Shown: in pieces, positions 51,853 to 60,522 of the stretch | Layout: each line of letters starts with the position of its first letter | How positions within the stretch are numbered: the first letter of the stretch is position 1 | Assembly (NCBI GenBank): GCA_050951505.1 | Contig: JBMNJE010000002.1 | Coordinates: 132,992-196,991, forward strand | Direction of reading: 5' to 3' | From: DUOA01 sp012839095 | GTDB taxonomy: Bacteria; Bacillota; Clostridia; Caldicoprobacterales; DTU083 | Length of the DNA stretch: 64,000 nt | Notes under the pieces: generated by a model | The model's input: the letters and a program-made list of their open reading frames with translations, nothing else | Told to the model about the DNA's origin: nothing | The model's database searches: none | Made by a program: the position numbers and the translations under genes

Positions 51853-52353
51853 ATGGACCGTATAGACGCCAGTACATTGGACCTGAAGGAAAGAGTGGTC
51901 AGCATCAACCGCGTTGCCAAGGTAGTCAAGGGTGGACGAAATTTCCGCTTTAATACCGTAGTTGTGGTCGGAGATGAAAACGGGCATGTCGGTGTGGGAG
52001 TCGGAAAAGCCACTGAAATTCCTGAAGCCATCAGGAAGGGCATAGAGGATGCAAAGAAACATATGATCAAGGTGCCCATTGTTAATACAACCATTCCACA
52101 CCAGGTACAGGGCAAGTTTGGCTCCGGCTGTGTTCTGATGATGCCTGCCAAGGAAGGTACCGGTGTAATTGCAGGCGGACCTGTTCGTGCAGTACTGGAA
52201 CTGGCCGGTGTTCGTGATATCCGGACCAAGTCTCTGGGTTCCAGCAACCCGAGGAATATGGTAAATGCCACAATCAAGGGGCTTTCCAGTTTAAAAACAG
52301 TTGAAGATGTTGCCAGACTGCGGGGCAGAACCGTCGAAGAGATCTTAGGTTAG
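51853..52353 (+). CDS. rpsE: 30S ribosomal protein S5
   Basis: A 166-residue S5 at the mRNA entry site and accuracy center. VVSINRVAKVVKGGRNFRFN and GSSNPRNMVNATIKGL. ATG at 51853 follows AAAGGAGGG at 7 nt; an in-frame upstream codon inside rplR is not used. Confidence 0.97.
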   Translation: MDRIDASTLDLKERVVSINRVAKVVKGGRNFRFNTVVVVGDENGHVGVGVGKATEIPEAIRKGIEDAKKHMIKVPIVNTTIPHQVQGKFGSGCVLMMPAKEGTGVIAGGPVRAVLELAGVRDIRTKSLGSSNPRNMVNATIKGLSSLKTVEDVARLRGRTVEEILG

Positions 52354-52366
52354 GAGTGAACTTACC

Positions 52367-52552
52367 ATGGCAAAGCTGAAAGTAACCCAGACCAAAAGCA
52401 CCATCGGCTGCAAGAAAGACCAGATTGCCACCATGGAAGCTCTGGGGCTCAGAAAAATCCGATCTGAAAAGATACATGAAGACAATCCCGTAATCAGAGG
52501 TATGATAGAGAAAGTGAAGCATCTTGTTTCTGTAGAAGAAATCCAAGAATAA
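52367..52552 (+). CDS. rpmD: 50S ribosomal protein L30
   Basis: A 61-residue L30. KLKVTQTKSTIGCKKDQIAT then LGLRKIRSEKIHEDNPVIRG. ATG follows TTAGGAGTG at 9 nt. Confidence 0.96.
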   Translation: MAKLKVTQTKSTIGCKKDQIATMEALGLRKIRSEKIHEDNPVIRGMIEKVKHLVSVEEIQE

Positions 52553-52566
52553 AGGAGGTGCAGCTC

Positions 52567-53007
52567 ATGAAACTTCATGAATTAAAGCCGGCTAAAGGTT
52601 CGGTGAAGTCTCCACTTAGAAAAGGACGCGGCATCGGTTCCGGCCTGGGTAAAACAGCCGGACGGGGGCACAAGGGTCAGAAGGCCAGAAGCGGCGGCGG
52701 AGTCAAACCAGGATTCGAAGGCGGACAGATGCCTCTTATCAGGCGGCTGCCCAAACGGGGATTCACCAATATATTCTCCAAGGAGTACTCATTGGTAAAT
52801 ATAAGGGATCTGGAAGTGTTCGATGAAGGTACTGTTGTTTCACCGGAGCTTTTGAAGGAAACCGGTTTGATAAAAAAATACAATGATGGAATCAAAATAC
52901 TGGGTGACGGGGAACTGACCAAAAAGTTAACCGTACAGGCTCACAAATTCAGTAAGTCTGCCAAAGAGAAGATCGAAGCGATCGGCGGAAAGGCAGAGGT
53001 GATATGA
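52567..53007 (+). CDS. rplO: 50S ribosomal protein L15
   Basis: A 146-residue L15 with the Gly/Arg/Lys-rich extension (RKGRGIGSGLGKTAGRGHKG) and the globular C-terminal part. ATG at 52567 follows AAAGGAGGTG; the in-frame codon at 52558 overlaps the ribosome site. secY follows after 1 bp. Confidence 0.97.
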   Translation: MKLHELKPAKGSVKSPLRKGRGIGSGLGKTAGRGHKGQKARSGGGVKPGFEGGQMPLIRRLPKRGFTNIFSKEYSLVNIRDLEVFDEGTVVSPELLKETGLIKKYNDGIKILGDGELTKKLTVQAHKFSKSAKEKIEAIGGKAEVI

Positions 53008-53008
53008 A

Positions 53009-54274
53009 ATGTGGGAAACCATTAAGAATGCCTGGAAGATAGAAGACCTGAGGAAAAAGATTGTTTTTACGCTGGTAATGCTGTTTATCTACCGTGTAGG
53101 AACCTATGTACCGGTACCTGGTGTGGACAGTTCATATATCAGGGCAATTATAGAACGCGGCGGGCTGCTGGGATTCTTTAATATTATCTCCGGCGGTGCA
53201 TTTGGCAACTTTACAATATTTGCCATGTCCATCACCCCCTATATTAACGCCTCCATTATAATGAATCTGCTCACTGTGGCAATACCCAAGCTGGAAAGGC
53301 TTGCCAAGGAAGGCGAGGAAGGCCGGAAGAAAATTGCTCAGTATACCAGGTACTTCACTGTTATATTAGCTTTCATACAGGCTTTCGGTATTACATTCGG
53401 TCTTGCAAGAGGTGCTCTGCTTGAGAGTAATTTATGGAACTATTTTGTTGTATCTCTGACCTTGACCGCCGGTACTGCATTCTTAATGTGGCTGGGAGAA
53501 CAAATTACTGAAAGAGGCATAGGAAACGGAATCTCTCTTATCATTTTTACCAGTATTATTTCACGGGCGCCGCTTGCAGCAATTCAGCTGTTTGAAATGG
53601 CTTTCCGAGCAAAAACGGTAAATCCTCTTATGCTTCCTCTGATAGTTGCATTTATGATTGCCCTTATTGCCGGTGTGATTTTTATCGATCTGGGGCAGAG
53701 AAGGATTCCCGTCCAATATTCCAAGAGAGTAATCGGCAGAAAAATGTATGGCGGGCAAAGCACTCATATTCCAATGAAGGTAAACTCATCCGGAGTGCTG
53801 CCGATAATCTTTGCCGTATCCATATTGGCAGTACCTCAGACTATAGCCCAGTTCATGGCCCAGGACAGCGGTTTTGTGCTCTGGGTGGATAAATGGTTCA
53901 GTCAGGACAGCGGCTTGTATGCTGCCCTCTATGCACTGATGATTGTGTTCTTTACCTATTTTTATACACAGATCAGCTTCAATCCTGTGGATATTTCCAA
54001 CAACCTCAGGCAGCACGGCGGATTTGTGCAGGGCATACGTCCCGGAAAGCCCACCGCTGAATATCTGATGCGGATATCCAACCGGCTGACTCTGGTAGGT
54101 GCATTGTTCCTGGCAGCAGTGGCCATTATACCCATTGCGGTAACAGCCATTTCCGGAATTCCCATGTCCTTTGGGGGAACCGCCATACTGATTGTTGTCG
54201 GTGTTGCACTGGAAACCTCCAAGCAACTGGAATCCCAGATGCTTATGCGTCATTACAAGGGTTTCCTGAAGTAA
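53009..54274 (+). CDS. secY: Preprotein translocase subunit SecY
   Basis: A 421-residue channel protein with ten membrane helices. Plug and pore-ring region after YRVGTYVPVPGVD, cytosolic loops C4/C5 with QRRIPVQYSKRVIGRKMYGG (ribosome and SecA contact). ATG follows GAGGTGAT. Cotranscribed with rplO and map; the adk gene that usually lies between secY and map is absent. Confidence 0.98.
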   Translation: MWETIKNAWKIEDLRKKIVFTLVMLFIYRVGTYVPVPGVDSSYIRAIIERGGLLGFFNIISGGAFGNFTIFAMSITPYINASIIMNLLTVAIPKLERLAKEGEEGRKKIAQYTRYFTVILAFIQAFGITFGLARGALLESNLWNYFVVSLTLTAGTAFLMWLGEQITERGIGNGISLIIFTSIISRAPLAAIQLFEMAFRAKTVNPLMLPLIVAFMIALIAGVIFIDLGQRRIPVQYSKRVIGRKMYGGQSTHIPMKVNSSGVLPIIFAVSILAVPQTIAQFMAQDSGFVLWVDKWFSQDSGLYAALYALMIVFFTYFYTQISFNPVDISNNLRQHGGFVQGIRPGKPTAEYLMRISNRLTLVGALFLAAVAIIPIAVTAISGIPMSFGGTAILIVVGVALETSKQLESQMLMRHYKGFLK

Positions 54275-54283
54275 GGAAGAACA

Positions 54284-55039
54284 ATGATAGTATTGAAATC
54301 CAGAAAAGAGTTGGAAATAATGCGGGAGGCTGGCAGAATTACAGCCGGTGCTCTGCGTGCGGTAGAAGAGCAGGTTAGGCCGGGAGTCACTACAAGGCAT
54401 CTTGACAAGCTGGCAGAGGAGTATATATTGCTCCACAATGCCACACCTGCCTTCAAAGGGTATAATGGATTTCCTGCAAGTATCTGTGCATCAGTCAATG
54501 CTCAGGTGGTTCATGGCATACCCAATGATAAACCCTTGGAGGAAGGCGACATTATCAGCATTGATATAGGAGCATTTTACAAGGGTTACTGCGCTGATGC
54601 TGCCAGAACATTTCCCGTTGGAAATATAAGCAGCGAAGCTGCCGAACTGATTGATGCTGCGAAAGAATCCTTTTATGAAAGTTTGAAATATTCTCGTTTG
54701 GGATACCGTATTTCCGATATATCCCACGCGATTCAAAGCTATGTGGAGTCCAGAGGTTTTTCTGTAGTAAAATCCTTTGTCGGGCATGGCATCGGGCAGC
54801 GAATGCATGAAGATCCGCAAGTGCCCAATTTCGGTCTTCCGGGAATGGGCCCCAGGCTTCGCCCGGGGATGACACTGGCTGTGGAACCGATGGTAAATCA
54901 GGGGACTGACGAGGTAGAGATCCTGGAAGACGGATGGACGGTTCTGACCAAAGACAGACTCCTGTCAGCCCACTATGAAAATACCATTGCCATCACAGAA
55001 GAGGATCCTCTCATACTCACTTTGGAAGAGCGGGAGTGA
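54284..55039 (+). CDS. map: Type I methionine aminopeptidase
   Basis: A 251-residue enzyme removing the initiator Met. Metal ligands: Asp in ISIDIGAFYKGYCADAARTF (two Asp), His in GHGIGQRMHE, Glu in LAVEPM and Glu in NTIAITEED. No N-terminal zinc domain. ATG follows AAGGAAGA, 9 bp after secY, in the place where adk would be expected. Confidence 0.97.
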   Translation: MIVLKSRKELEIMREAGRITAGALRAVEEQVRPGVTTRHLDKLAEEYILLHNATPAFKGYNGFPASICASVNAQVVHGIPNDKPLEEGDIISIDIGAFYKGYCADAARTFPVGNISSEAAELIDAAKESFYESLKYSRLGYRISDISHAIQSYVESRGFSVVKSFVGHGIGQRMHEDPQVPNFGLPGMGPRLRPGMTLAVEPMVNQGTDEVEILEDGWTVLTKDRLLSAHYENTIAITEEDPLILTLEERE

Positions 55040-55043
55040 TACT

Positions 55044-55322
55044 ATGATGCAGGATAAGTTTCAGGTTGGCAGGGTTGTGCTGGCAAAAGCCGGCAGGGAT
55101 AAGGGAAAGGCCTTTATCATCATTCAGCGGCTGGACGCTGATTATGTTCTCATAGCAGATGGTAAAGGACGATCCATAAACAAACCCAAAAAGAAAAAAA
55201 TCAGGCATCTGACTGCCAAACCTGCATTGGTGCAGGAGCTGAGGGAAAAACTTCTGGCAGGAAGGCAGGTACTGGATGCTGATATCAGAAAAAGCTTACA
55301 ATCGTTGGGATATGAGAAATAA
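55044..55322 (+). CDS. KOW-domain RNA-binding protein (L14e-like)
   Basis: A 92-residue protein with an N-terminal KOW motif (VGRVVLAKAGRDKGKAFIII) and a basic middle (NKPKKKKIRHL). Clostridia often carry such a gene between map and infA; it resembles archaeal/eukaryotic L14e and is presumed to bind RNA or the ribosome. ATG at 55044 or 55047 follows GGGAGTGA, 4 bp after the map stop. Confidence 0.85.
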   Translation: MMQDKFQVGRVVLAKAGRDKGKAFIIIQRLDADYVLIADGKGRSINKPKKKKIRHLTAKPALVQELREKLLAGRQVLDADIRKSLQSLGYEK

Positions 55323-55337
55323 GGAGGGTGGTATTCT

Positions 55338-55559
55338 TTGGCCAGGGACGATGTTATAGAAGTTGAGGGCACAGTGGTGGAAGCATTGCCCAACGCCATG
55401 TTTCAGGTGGAATTGGAAAATGGACACCAGGTACTGGCCCATATTTCCGGAAGGCTCAGAATGAATTTTATCAGAATTCTGCCGGGAGACAAGGTTACGG
55501 TGGAATTGTCGCCCTATGATTTAACCCGCGGCCGGATTACCTGGCGCGGAAAAGGATAA
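55338..55559 (+). CDS. infA: Translation initiation factor IF-1
   Basis: A 73-residue OB-fold IF-1 that fills the A site during initiation. DDVIEVEGTVVEALPNAMFQ and GRLRMNFIRILPGDKVTVEL. The start is TTG (55338) following AAGGAGGG at 10 nt. Confidence 0.97.
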   Translation: MARDDVIEVEGTVVEALPNAMFQVELENGHQVLAHISGRLRMNFIRILPGDKVTVELSPYDLTRGRITWRGKG

Positions 55560-55572
55560 GGAGTGTTATAGG

Positions 55573-55686
55573 ATGAAGGTGAGACCGTCTGTAAAGCCTA
55601 TTTGCGAAAAATGTCAGATTATTAAACGAAAAGGCAGAGTGATGGTTATCTGCGAGAACCCCAGACACAAGCAAAAACAGGGTTAA
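55573..55686 (+). CDS. rpmJ: 50S ribosomal protein L36
   Basis: A 37-residue L36 of the zinc form: MKVRPSVKPICEKCQIIKRK, then VICENPRHKQKQG, with Cys-Cys-Cys-His ligands. Start is 13 bp after infA; site AAGGAG lies about 10 nt before the ATG. Between infA and rpsM, the usual place. Confidence 0.96.
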   Translation: MKVRPSVKPICEKCQIIKRKGRVMVICENPRHKQKQG

Positions 55687-55727
55687 AAATTGGACAAATA
55701 TGCAATAATTAACATGGAGGTGTAATG

Positions 55728-56099
55728 ATGGCACGTATTTCCGGTATTGACCTGCCCCGTGACAAGAGGGTGGAAATTGGTCTGACCTATATATATGGTA
55801 TTGGACGCAAAACAGCAAGTGAAATCGTAAGAGCCACCGGCATCAACCCCGACACCCGGGTAAAGGATCTGACTGAATCTGAAGTTTCCAAGCTGAGAGA
55901 ATACATTGACAGAAACCTGAAGGTGGAAGGTGACCTGCGGAGGGAAGTATCCCTGAATATTAAGCGCCTGGTTGAAATTGGCTGCTACAGAGGGATCCGT
56001 CATCGCAGAGGCCTGCCCGTCAGAGGACAGAGTACCAAGCAGAATGCCCGGACACGCAAGGGTCCCAAGCGTACTGTTGGTGCACGCAGAAAGAAATAA
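55728..56099 (+). CDS. rpsM: 30S ribosomal protein S13
   Basis: A 123-residue S13 in the 30S head. ARISGIDLPRDKRVEIGLTY opening and RHRRGLPVRGQSTKQNARTR with GPKRTVGARRKK at the end. Two tandem ATG codons (55725, 55728) follow GGAGGTG; the second has better spacing. Confidence 0.97.
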   Translation: MARISGIDLPRDKRVEIGLTYIYGIGRKTASEIVRATGINPDTRVKDLTESEVSKLREYIDRNLKVEGDLRREVSLNIKRLVEIGCYRGIRHRRGLPVRGQSTKQNARTRKGPKRTVGARRKK

Positions 56100-56111
56100 G
56101 GAGGGAAATTA

Positions 56112-56507
56112 ATGGCAAGGCAAACAGCACGCAGATCAAGGAAAAGACGCGAGAAGAAAAATATAGAGCGCGGTGCTGCCCATATTCAATCTACTTTTAA
56201 CAATACAATTGTTACAATAACAGATACAGCAGGCAATGCGCTGTCCTGGGCAAGTGCAGGCGGACTGGGCTTTCGCGGCTCAAAGAAAAGCACGCCCTTT
56301 GCAGCACAGAGTGCAGCCGAGGTTGCAGCCAAAGCAGCCATGGAGCACGGCCTGAAAACCGTAGAGGTTTACGTAAAGGGACCTGGTTCCGGCAGAGAAG
56401 CTGCCATCCGTTCACTGCAGGCAGCCGGACTGGAGGTCAGCATGATTAAGGATGTTACCCCCATCCCCCATAACGGATGCAGACCACCCAAGAGAAGAAG
56501 AGTATGA
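56112..56507 (+). CDS. rpsK: 30S ribosomal protein S11
   Basis: A 131-residue S11 at the platform. GAAHIQSTFNNTIVTITDTA and the C-terminal DVTPIPHNGCRPPKRRRV with the conserved Asn-Gly that is isomerized in many bacteria. ATG follows AAGGAGG at 9 nt. Confidence 0.97.
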   Translation: MARQTARRSRKRREKKNIERGAAHIQSTFNNTIVTITDTAGNALSWASAGGLGFRGSKKSTPFAAQSAAEVAAKAAMEHGLKTVEVYVKGPGSGREAAIRSLQAAGLEVSMIKDVTPIPHNGCRPPKRRRV

Positions 56508-56526
56508 GATAATGGAGGTGTGACAG

Positions 56527-57153
56527 ATGGCAAGAAATTTGGAACCCCAATGCCGTCAGTGCCGCAGGGAGGGAATGAAGCTCTACCTGAAAGGCGACAG
56601 ATGCTATTCCGACAAATGCGCCATGGTCAGAAGGCCGGTTGCTCCCGGACAGCATGGAAACAGCAGGAGAAAGCTTTCGGAGTACGGCATTCAGCTTCGT
56701 GAGAAGCAAAAGGTAAGAAGAATTTACGGCATACTGGAAAGACAATTTGAGAGATATTTTGAAAGAGCAGAAAAAATGAAGGGTATTACCGGTGAGAATC
56801 TGCTTCAGCTTCTGGAAAGAAGGCTGGACAATGTGGTATACCGTCTGGGATTTGCCAATTCAAGAAAACAGGCCAGGCAGCTGGTACTTCACGGGCATAT
56901 CACCGTCAACGGCAAGAAGGTAAACATACCCTCCTATATCACCAATGTTGGTGAGACCATTGCAGTAAGGGCAAAGAGCGCTTCCGGGATAGACCATTTC
57001 AAGGCACTGCGGGAGGGAACAGGCAGAACAGTTGTGCCCTGGCTGCAGGTTGATTACGAAAAACTGGAAGGCAGCGTTGCAGCACTACCTGCCAGAGAGG
57101 ACCTGGACCTGGAAATTCAGGAACATCTCATTGTAGAGCTGTACTCCAGATAA
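56527..57153 (+). CDS. rpsD: 30S ribosomal protein S4 (zinc form)
   Basis: A 208-residue S4. The N-terminus carries four Cys (CRQC, then DRCYSDKC), the C+ form. S4 RNA-binding domain RLDNVVYRLGFANSRKQARQ is present. S4 initiates 30S assembly and often represses its own operon. ATG follows GGAGGTG at 7 nt. Confidence 0.97.
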   Translation: MARNLEPQCRQCRREGMKLYLKGDRCYSDKCAMVRRPVAPGQHGNSRRKLSEYGIQLREKQKVRRIYGILERQFERYFERAEKMKGITGENLLQLLERRLDNVVYRLGFANSRKQARQLVLHGHITVNGKKVNIPSYITNVGETIAVRAKSASGIDHFKALREGTGRTVVPWLQVDYEKLEGSVAALPAREDLDLEIQEHLIVELYSR

Positions 57154-57235
57154 TGTTTCGGAAGCAGTATGATGACCGATTCGGGTCAGTTGCCCTCGAG
57201 ATAAACGGATTAATAAGTTATGAGGAGGGTTTATA

Positions 57236-58183
57236 TTGATAGAAATTGAAAAACCCAAAATAGAGATTGTTGAAATGAGCGAAGACAACAGGTACGGAAA
57301 GTTTGTTCTGGAGCCTTTGGAAAGAGGTTTCGGGATAACCATGGGAAACTCCCTGAGGAGAGTTTTACTGTCGTCCCTGCCGGGAGTAGCTGTAACATCC
57401 ATAAAGGTGGATGGGGTTCTCCATGAGTTCTCCACCCTGCCGGGTGTTCAGGAAGACCTGGTGGAAATTATCCTGAATCTGAAAGAGCTGGCAATAAAGA
57501 TGTCCGGAGACGATCCGAAGATTATTACCATCAACGCCCAGGGCCCTGGCCGGGTTACGGCAGGGGATATCATTGTGGATGCCGATGTGGAGATTGTCAA
57601 TCCGGATCACCATATTGCCTTCCTTAATGAGGATGCCAGGCTGTTTATGGAAATAACCATCGAAAAGGGCAGAGGATATGCTTCTGCGGAACGCAATAAG
57701 CACCCGGGTCAGCCTCTTGGAATGATACCTGTTGATTCCATCTTTACCCCCATACGCAGGGTTAATTTCAATGTGGAAAATACCCGTGTGGGCCAGGTAA
57801 CCGACTATGACAAGCTGACTCTGGAAGTATGGACCAACGGAACCATTATGCCGGATGAAGCAACCAGCCTGGCCGCCAAGATACTGGTGGAGCACCTGTC
57901 CCTCTTCATTGACCTGACCGCTCATGTAAATGATGTGGAAATCATGGTTGAGAAAGAAGAGGACAAAAAGGAAAAGGTTCTGGAGATGACCATAGAAGAA
58001 CTGGATCTTTCCGTCCGTTCCTATAACTGCCTGAAGCGTGCAGGAATCAACACGGTACAGGAGTTGACTCAGAAGACGGAAGAGGAAATGATGAAGGTAA
58101 GAAACCTGGGGAAAAAATCCCTGGAAGAGGTCCAGGCCAAGCTTACCGCATTGAACCTAAGCTTGAAACAAAAAGAAGAATAA
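57236..58183 (+). CDS. rpoA: DNA-directed RNA polymerase subunit alpha
   Basis: A 315-residue alpha subunit: N-terminal assembly domain (GFGITMGNSLRRVLLSSLPG) and C-terminal DNA-binding domain (LDLSVRSYNCLKRAGINTVQ and RNLGKKSLEEVQAKL). The start is TTG (57236) with GGAGGG at 7 nt. An 82-bp gap precedes it. Confidence 0.98.
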   Translation: MIEIEKPKIEIVEMSEDNRYGKFVLEPLERGFGITMGNSLRRVLLSSLPGVAVTSIKVDGVLHEFSTLPGVQEDLVEIILNLKELAIKMSGDDPKIITINAQGPGRVTAGDIIVDADVEIVNPDHHIAFLNEDARLFMEITIEKGRGYASAERNKHPGQPLGMIPVDSIFTPIRRVNFNVENTRVGQVTDYDKLTLEVWTNGTIMPDEATSLAAKILVEHLSLFIDLTAHVNDVEIMVEKEEDKKEKVLEMTIEELDLSVRSYNCLKRAGINTVQELTQKTEEEMMKVRNLGKKSLEEVQAKLTALNLSLKQKEE

Positions 58184-58204
58184 ACACCATGGAGGAGGGA
58201 GATT

Positions 58205-58717
58205 ATGCCCGGATATAGGAAATTAGGCAGACCCAGTGATCAGCGGAGAGCACTGCTGCGTAATCAGGTTACCAACCTTTTATGGCATGGCAGAATTGAA
58301 ACCACACTGGCCAGGGCCAAAGAGGTACGCAGCATAGCTGAGAAGCTGATTACTCTTGCTGTTAATGAATATGATAAAACGGTCAAGGTAACCAAGGAAG
58401 TCAACAACGAGAAAGGACAGACCGTTACCCTGGAAGTAACCAACGACCTGCCGTCCAAATTGCATGCAAGAAGACAGATGATGGCATATCTCTATGATAT
58501 GAAGGAACTGCGCAAGGAAGACGAAACCAAAAAGGAATATGCAGAACGTTTGCGAGAGGTTAAGCACCCCCTGATCGAGAAAATGTTCAATGAGTACGGG
58601 CCCAAATACAGGGAGAGGAAAGAGAAACTGGCTTCCGGCGGCGGTTACACAAGAATAATCAAGAAGGGACCGCGCAGAGGCGACGGAGCCGAAACTGTAA
58701 TCATAGAGCTGGTTTAA
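58205..58717 (+). CDS. rplQ: 50S ribosomal protein L17 (long form)
   Basis: A 170-residue L17. The core PGYRKLGRPSDQRRALLRNQ and TTLARAKEVRSIAEKLITLA is normal, but about 50 extra residues (VTKEVNNEKGQTVTLEVTND then a charged helix) are inserted before the conserved end GGGYTRIIKKGPRRGDGAET. Usual bacterial length is about 120. Similar long forms occur in some Clostridia. ATG follows GGAGGGAG at 6 nt. Last gene of the super-operon. Confidence 0.96.
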   Translation: MPGYRKLGRPSDQRRALLRNQVTNLLWHGRIETTLARAKEVRSIAEKLITLAVNEYDKTVKVTKEVNNEKGQTVTLEVTNDLPSKLHARRQMMAYLYDMKELRKEDETKKEYAERLREVKHPLIEKMFNEYGPKYRERKEKLASGGGYTRIIKKGPRRGDGAETVIIELV

Positions 58718-58744
58718 AATATCAGACAGCCACTTGGAAATAAC

Positions 58745-58792
58745 GGATTAAGTTCATGGGATGTTTTACCTGTAGCTTAATCCATATTTTTT
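58745..58792 (+). terminator. Terminator of the S10-spc-alpha operon
   Basis: Stem GGATTAAG/CTTAATCC with a 23-nt partly paired loop, followed by ATATTTTTT, 28 bp after rplQ. Confidence 0.8.
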
Positions 58793-58834
58793 ATAGGCAG
58801 CTAATTTTGCATGCAGGGAGGCCGGTACAGAGTA

Positions 58835-59668
58835 ATGGAACCTATTATACAGATTAAGGATGTTTATTACAGATACGCAGGTAATGAAGGAGAAGAAACA
58901 ACCGCTCTGGATGGGGTATCCCTGGATATCCGGAAAGGGGAGTTTGTGGCAGTCATCGGTCACAATGGTTCCGGCAAATCCACGCTGGCCAAGCATATCA
59001 ACGGACTGATGCTTCCCATGTCGGGACAGGTAATAGTCAAGGGAATGGACACACGGGATGAAAACCTTATATGGGATATCCGCCAGGTTGCCGGCATGGT
59101 ATTTCAGAATCCCGACAATCAGCTGGTGGCCACCATTGTAGAGGAAGATGTGGCCTTCGGGCCTGAAAACCTGGCTGTACCCCCGGAACAAATCCGCCTG
59201 CGGGTGGATGATGCCCTAAAGGCGGTTAAAATGCTGCAGTTTGCCAAATCGGCCCCGCATCTGCTTTCCGGCGGGCAGAAACAGCGCCTGGCCATTGCCG
59301 GCATCATAGCCATGCGCCCGGAAATCATTATTTTGGATGAGCCAACCGCCATGCTGGATCCTTCAGGCAGAAAAGAAGTCATGGATACGGTGCATTACCT
59401 GAATGAAGAAGAAGGTATTACCATTGTCCATATCACCCACTTCATGGAGGAAGCCATCCGCGCCCATCGCGTGGTGGTAATGGAGGAAGGCAGGATAATT
59501 ATGGACGGCCCTCCCCGTGAAATTTTCCGCCAGGTATCCGAATTGAGAGAAATTGGCCTGGATGTACCTCAGATAGCGGAGCTGGCCTATGAACTGAAAA
59601 AAGAGGGTTTCCCCATAACAGGTGATCCCCTGAGTACGGAAGAGATGGTGAATATACTATGCCCGTAA
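58835..59668 (+). CDS. ecfA1: Energy-coupling factor transporter ATPase EcfA1
   Basis: A 277-residue ABC ATPase: Walker A GHNGSGKSTLAKHI, signature LSGGQKQRLAIAG, Walker B IIILDEPTAMLDPSGR. With EcfA2 and EcfT it powers vitamin and metal uptake through separate S components. ATG at 58835; the AGGGAGG 13 nt upstream is a little distant. Overlaps ecfA2 by 10 bp. Confidence 0.95.
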   Translation: MEPIIQIKDVYYRYAGNEGEETTALDGVSLDIRKGEFVAVIGHNGSGKSTLAKHINGLMLPMSGQVIVKGMDTRDENLIWDIRQVAGMVFQNPDNQLVATIVEEDVAFGPENLAVPPEQIRLRVDDALKAVKMLQFAKSAPHLLSGGQKQRLAIAGIIAMRPEIIILDEPTAMLDPSGRKEVMDTVHYLNEEEGITIVHITHFMEEAIRAHRVVVMEEGRIIMDGPPREIFRQVSELREIGLDVPQIAELAYELKKEGFPITGDPLSTEEMVNILCP

Positions 59669-60522
59669 AGATGGAACAGGTGTCTCACATCTATATGCAG
59701 GGAGGCCCCTTTGAATCCACTGCAATACTTGATATAGATCTGGAAATTCAGGACGGAGAATTTATCGGCCTTATCGGCCATACCGGCTCAGGAAAATCCA
59801 CTCTGATTCAGCATCTCAATGGTTTGCTGAAGCCAACCCAGGGAACGGTGATTGTGAACGAGATCCGTATCGAAAAGGGCAGCAGGGAACTAAGGGCTGT
59901 CAGGCAGCAGGTGGGACTGGTTTTTCAGTATCCTGAGCACCAGCTTTTCGAGGAAACCGTGGCCAGGGACATTGCTTTCGGCCCCAAAAACCTGGGCCTG
60001 CCCCAGGAGGAAATTGAAACAAGGGTCAGGGAAGCAGTACAATTGGTGGGCCTTCCCTATGATGAAATCAAGGACCGCTCTCCCTTTGAGCTGAGCGGCG
60101 GCCAGCGGCGGAGAGTGGCTATTGCAGGCGTCCTGGCTATGAGACCCAAAATACTGATACTGGATGAGCCCACAGCCGGCTTGGATCCCAGGGGAAGAAA
60201 CGAGATTCTTGAGGAGATTGCCGCCCTTCACAGGGAGAGGGGATTTACCGTTATTCTGGTTTCCCACAGCATGGATGATGTTGCCAGGCTGGTGGGCAGG
60301 ATTATCGTGATGAACAAGGGGCAGATAGCCTTAACCGGCACACCGGAAGAAGTATTTGCCCATGCTGATAGATTAAAGGAAATCGGGCTGGACGTTCCTC
60401 AGATAACCAGCCTGATGATGGCACTAAAAGAAAAAGGCATGGATGTTCCGACAGATATCTATACCGTGGATCAGGCAAAAGCTGTGCTGAGAAAAATCCT
60501 GGAGGGAAGAAGACATGCTTAG
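59659..60522 (+). CDS. ecfA2: Energy-coupling factor transporter ATPase EcfA2
   Basis: A 287-residue ABC ATPase: Walker A GHTGSGKSTLIQHL, signature LSGGQRRRVAIAG, Walker B ILILDEPTAGLDPRGR. Overlaps ecfA1 by 10 bp and ecfT by 8 bp, so the three are translationally coupled. Confidence 0.95.
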   Translation: MPVKMEQVSHIYMQGGPFESTAILDIDLEIQDGEFIGLIGHTGSGKSTLIQHLNGLLKPTQGTVIVNEIRIEKGSRELRAVRQQVGLVFQYPEHQLFEETVARDIAFGPKNLGLPQEEIETRVREAVQLVGLPYDEIKDRSPFELSGGQRRRVAIAGVLAMRPKILILDEPTAGLDPRGRNEILEEIAALHRERGFTVILVSHSMDDVARLVGRIIVMNKGQIALTGTPEEVFAHADRLKEIGLDVPQITSLMMALKEKGMDVPTDIYTVDQAKAVLRKILEGRRHA

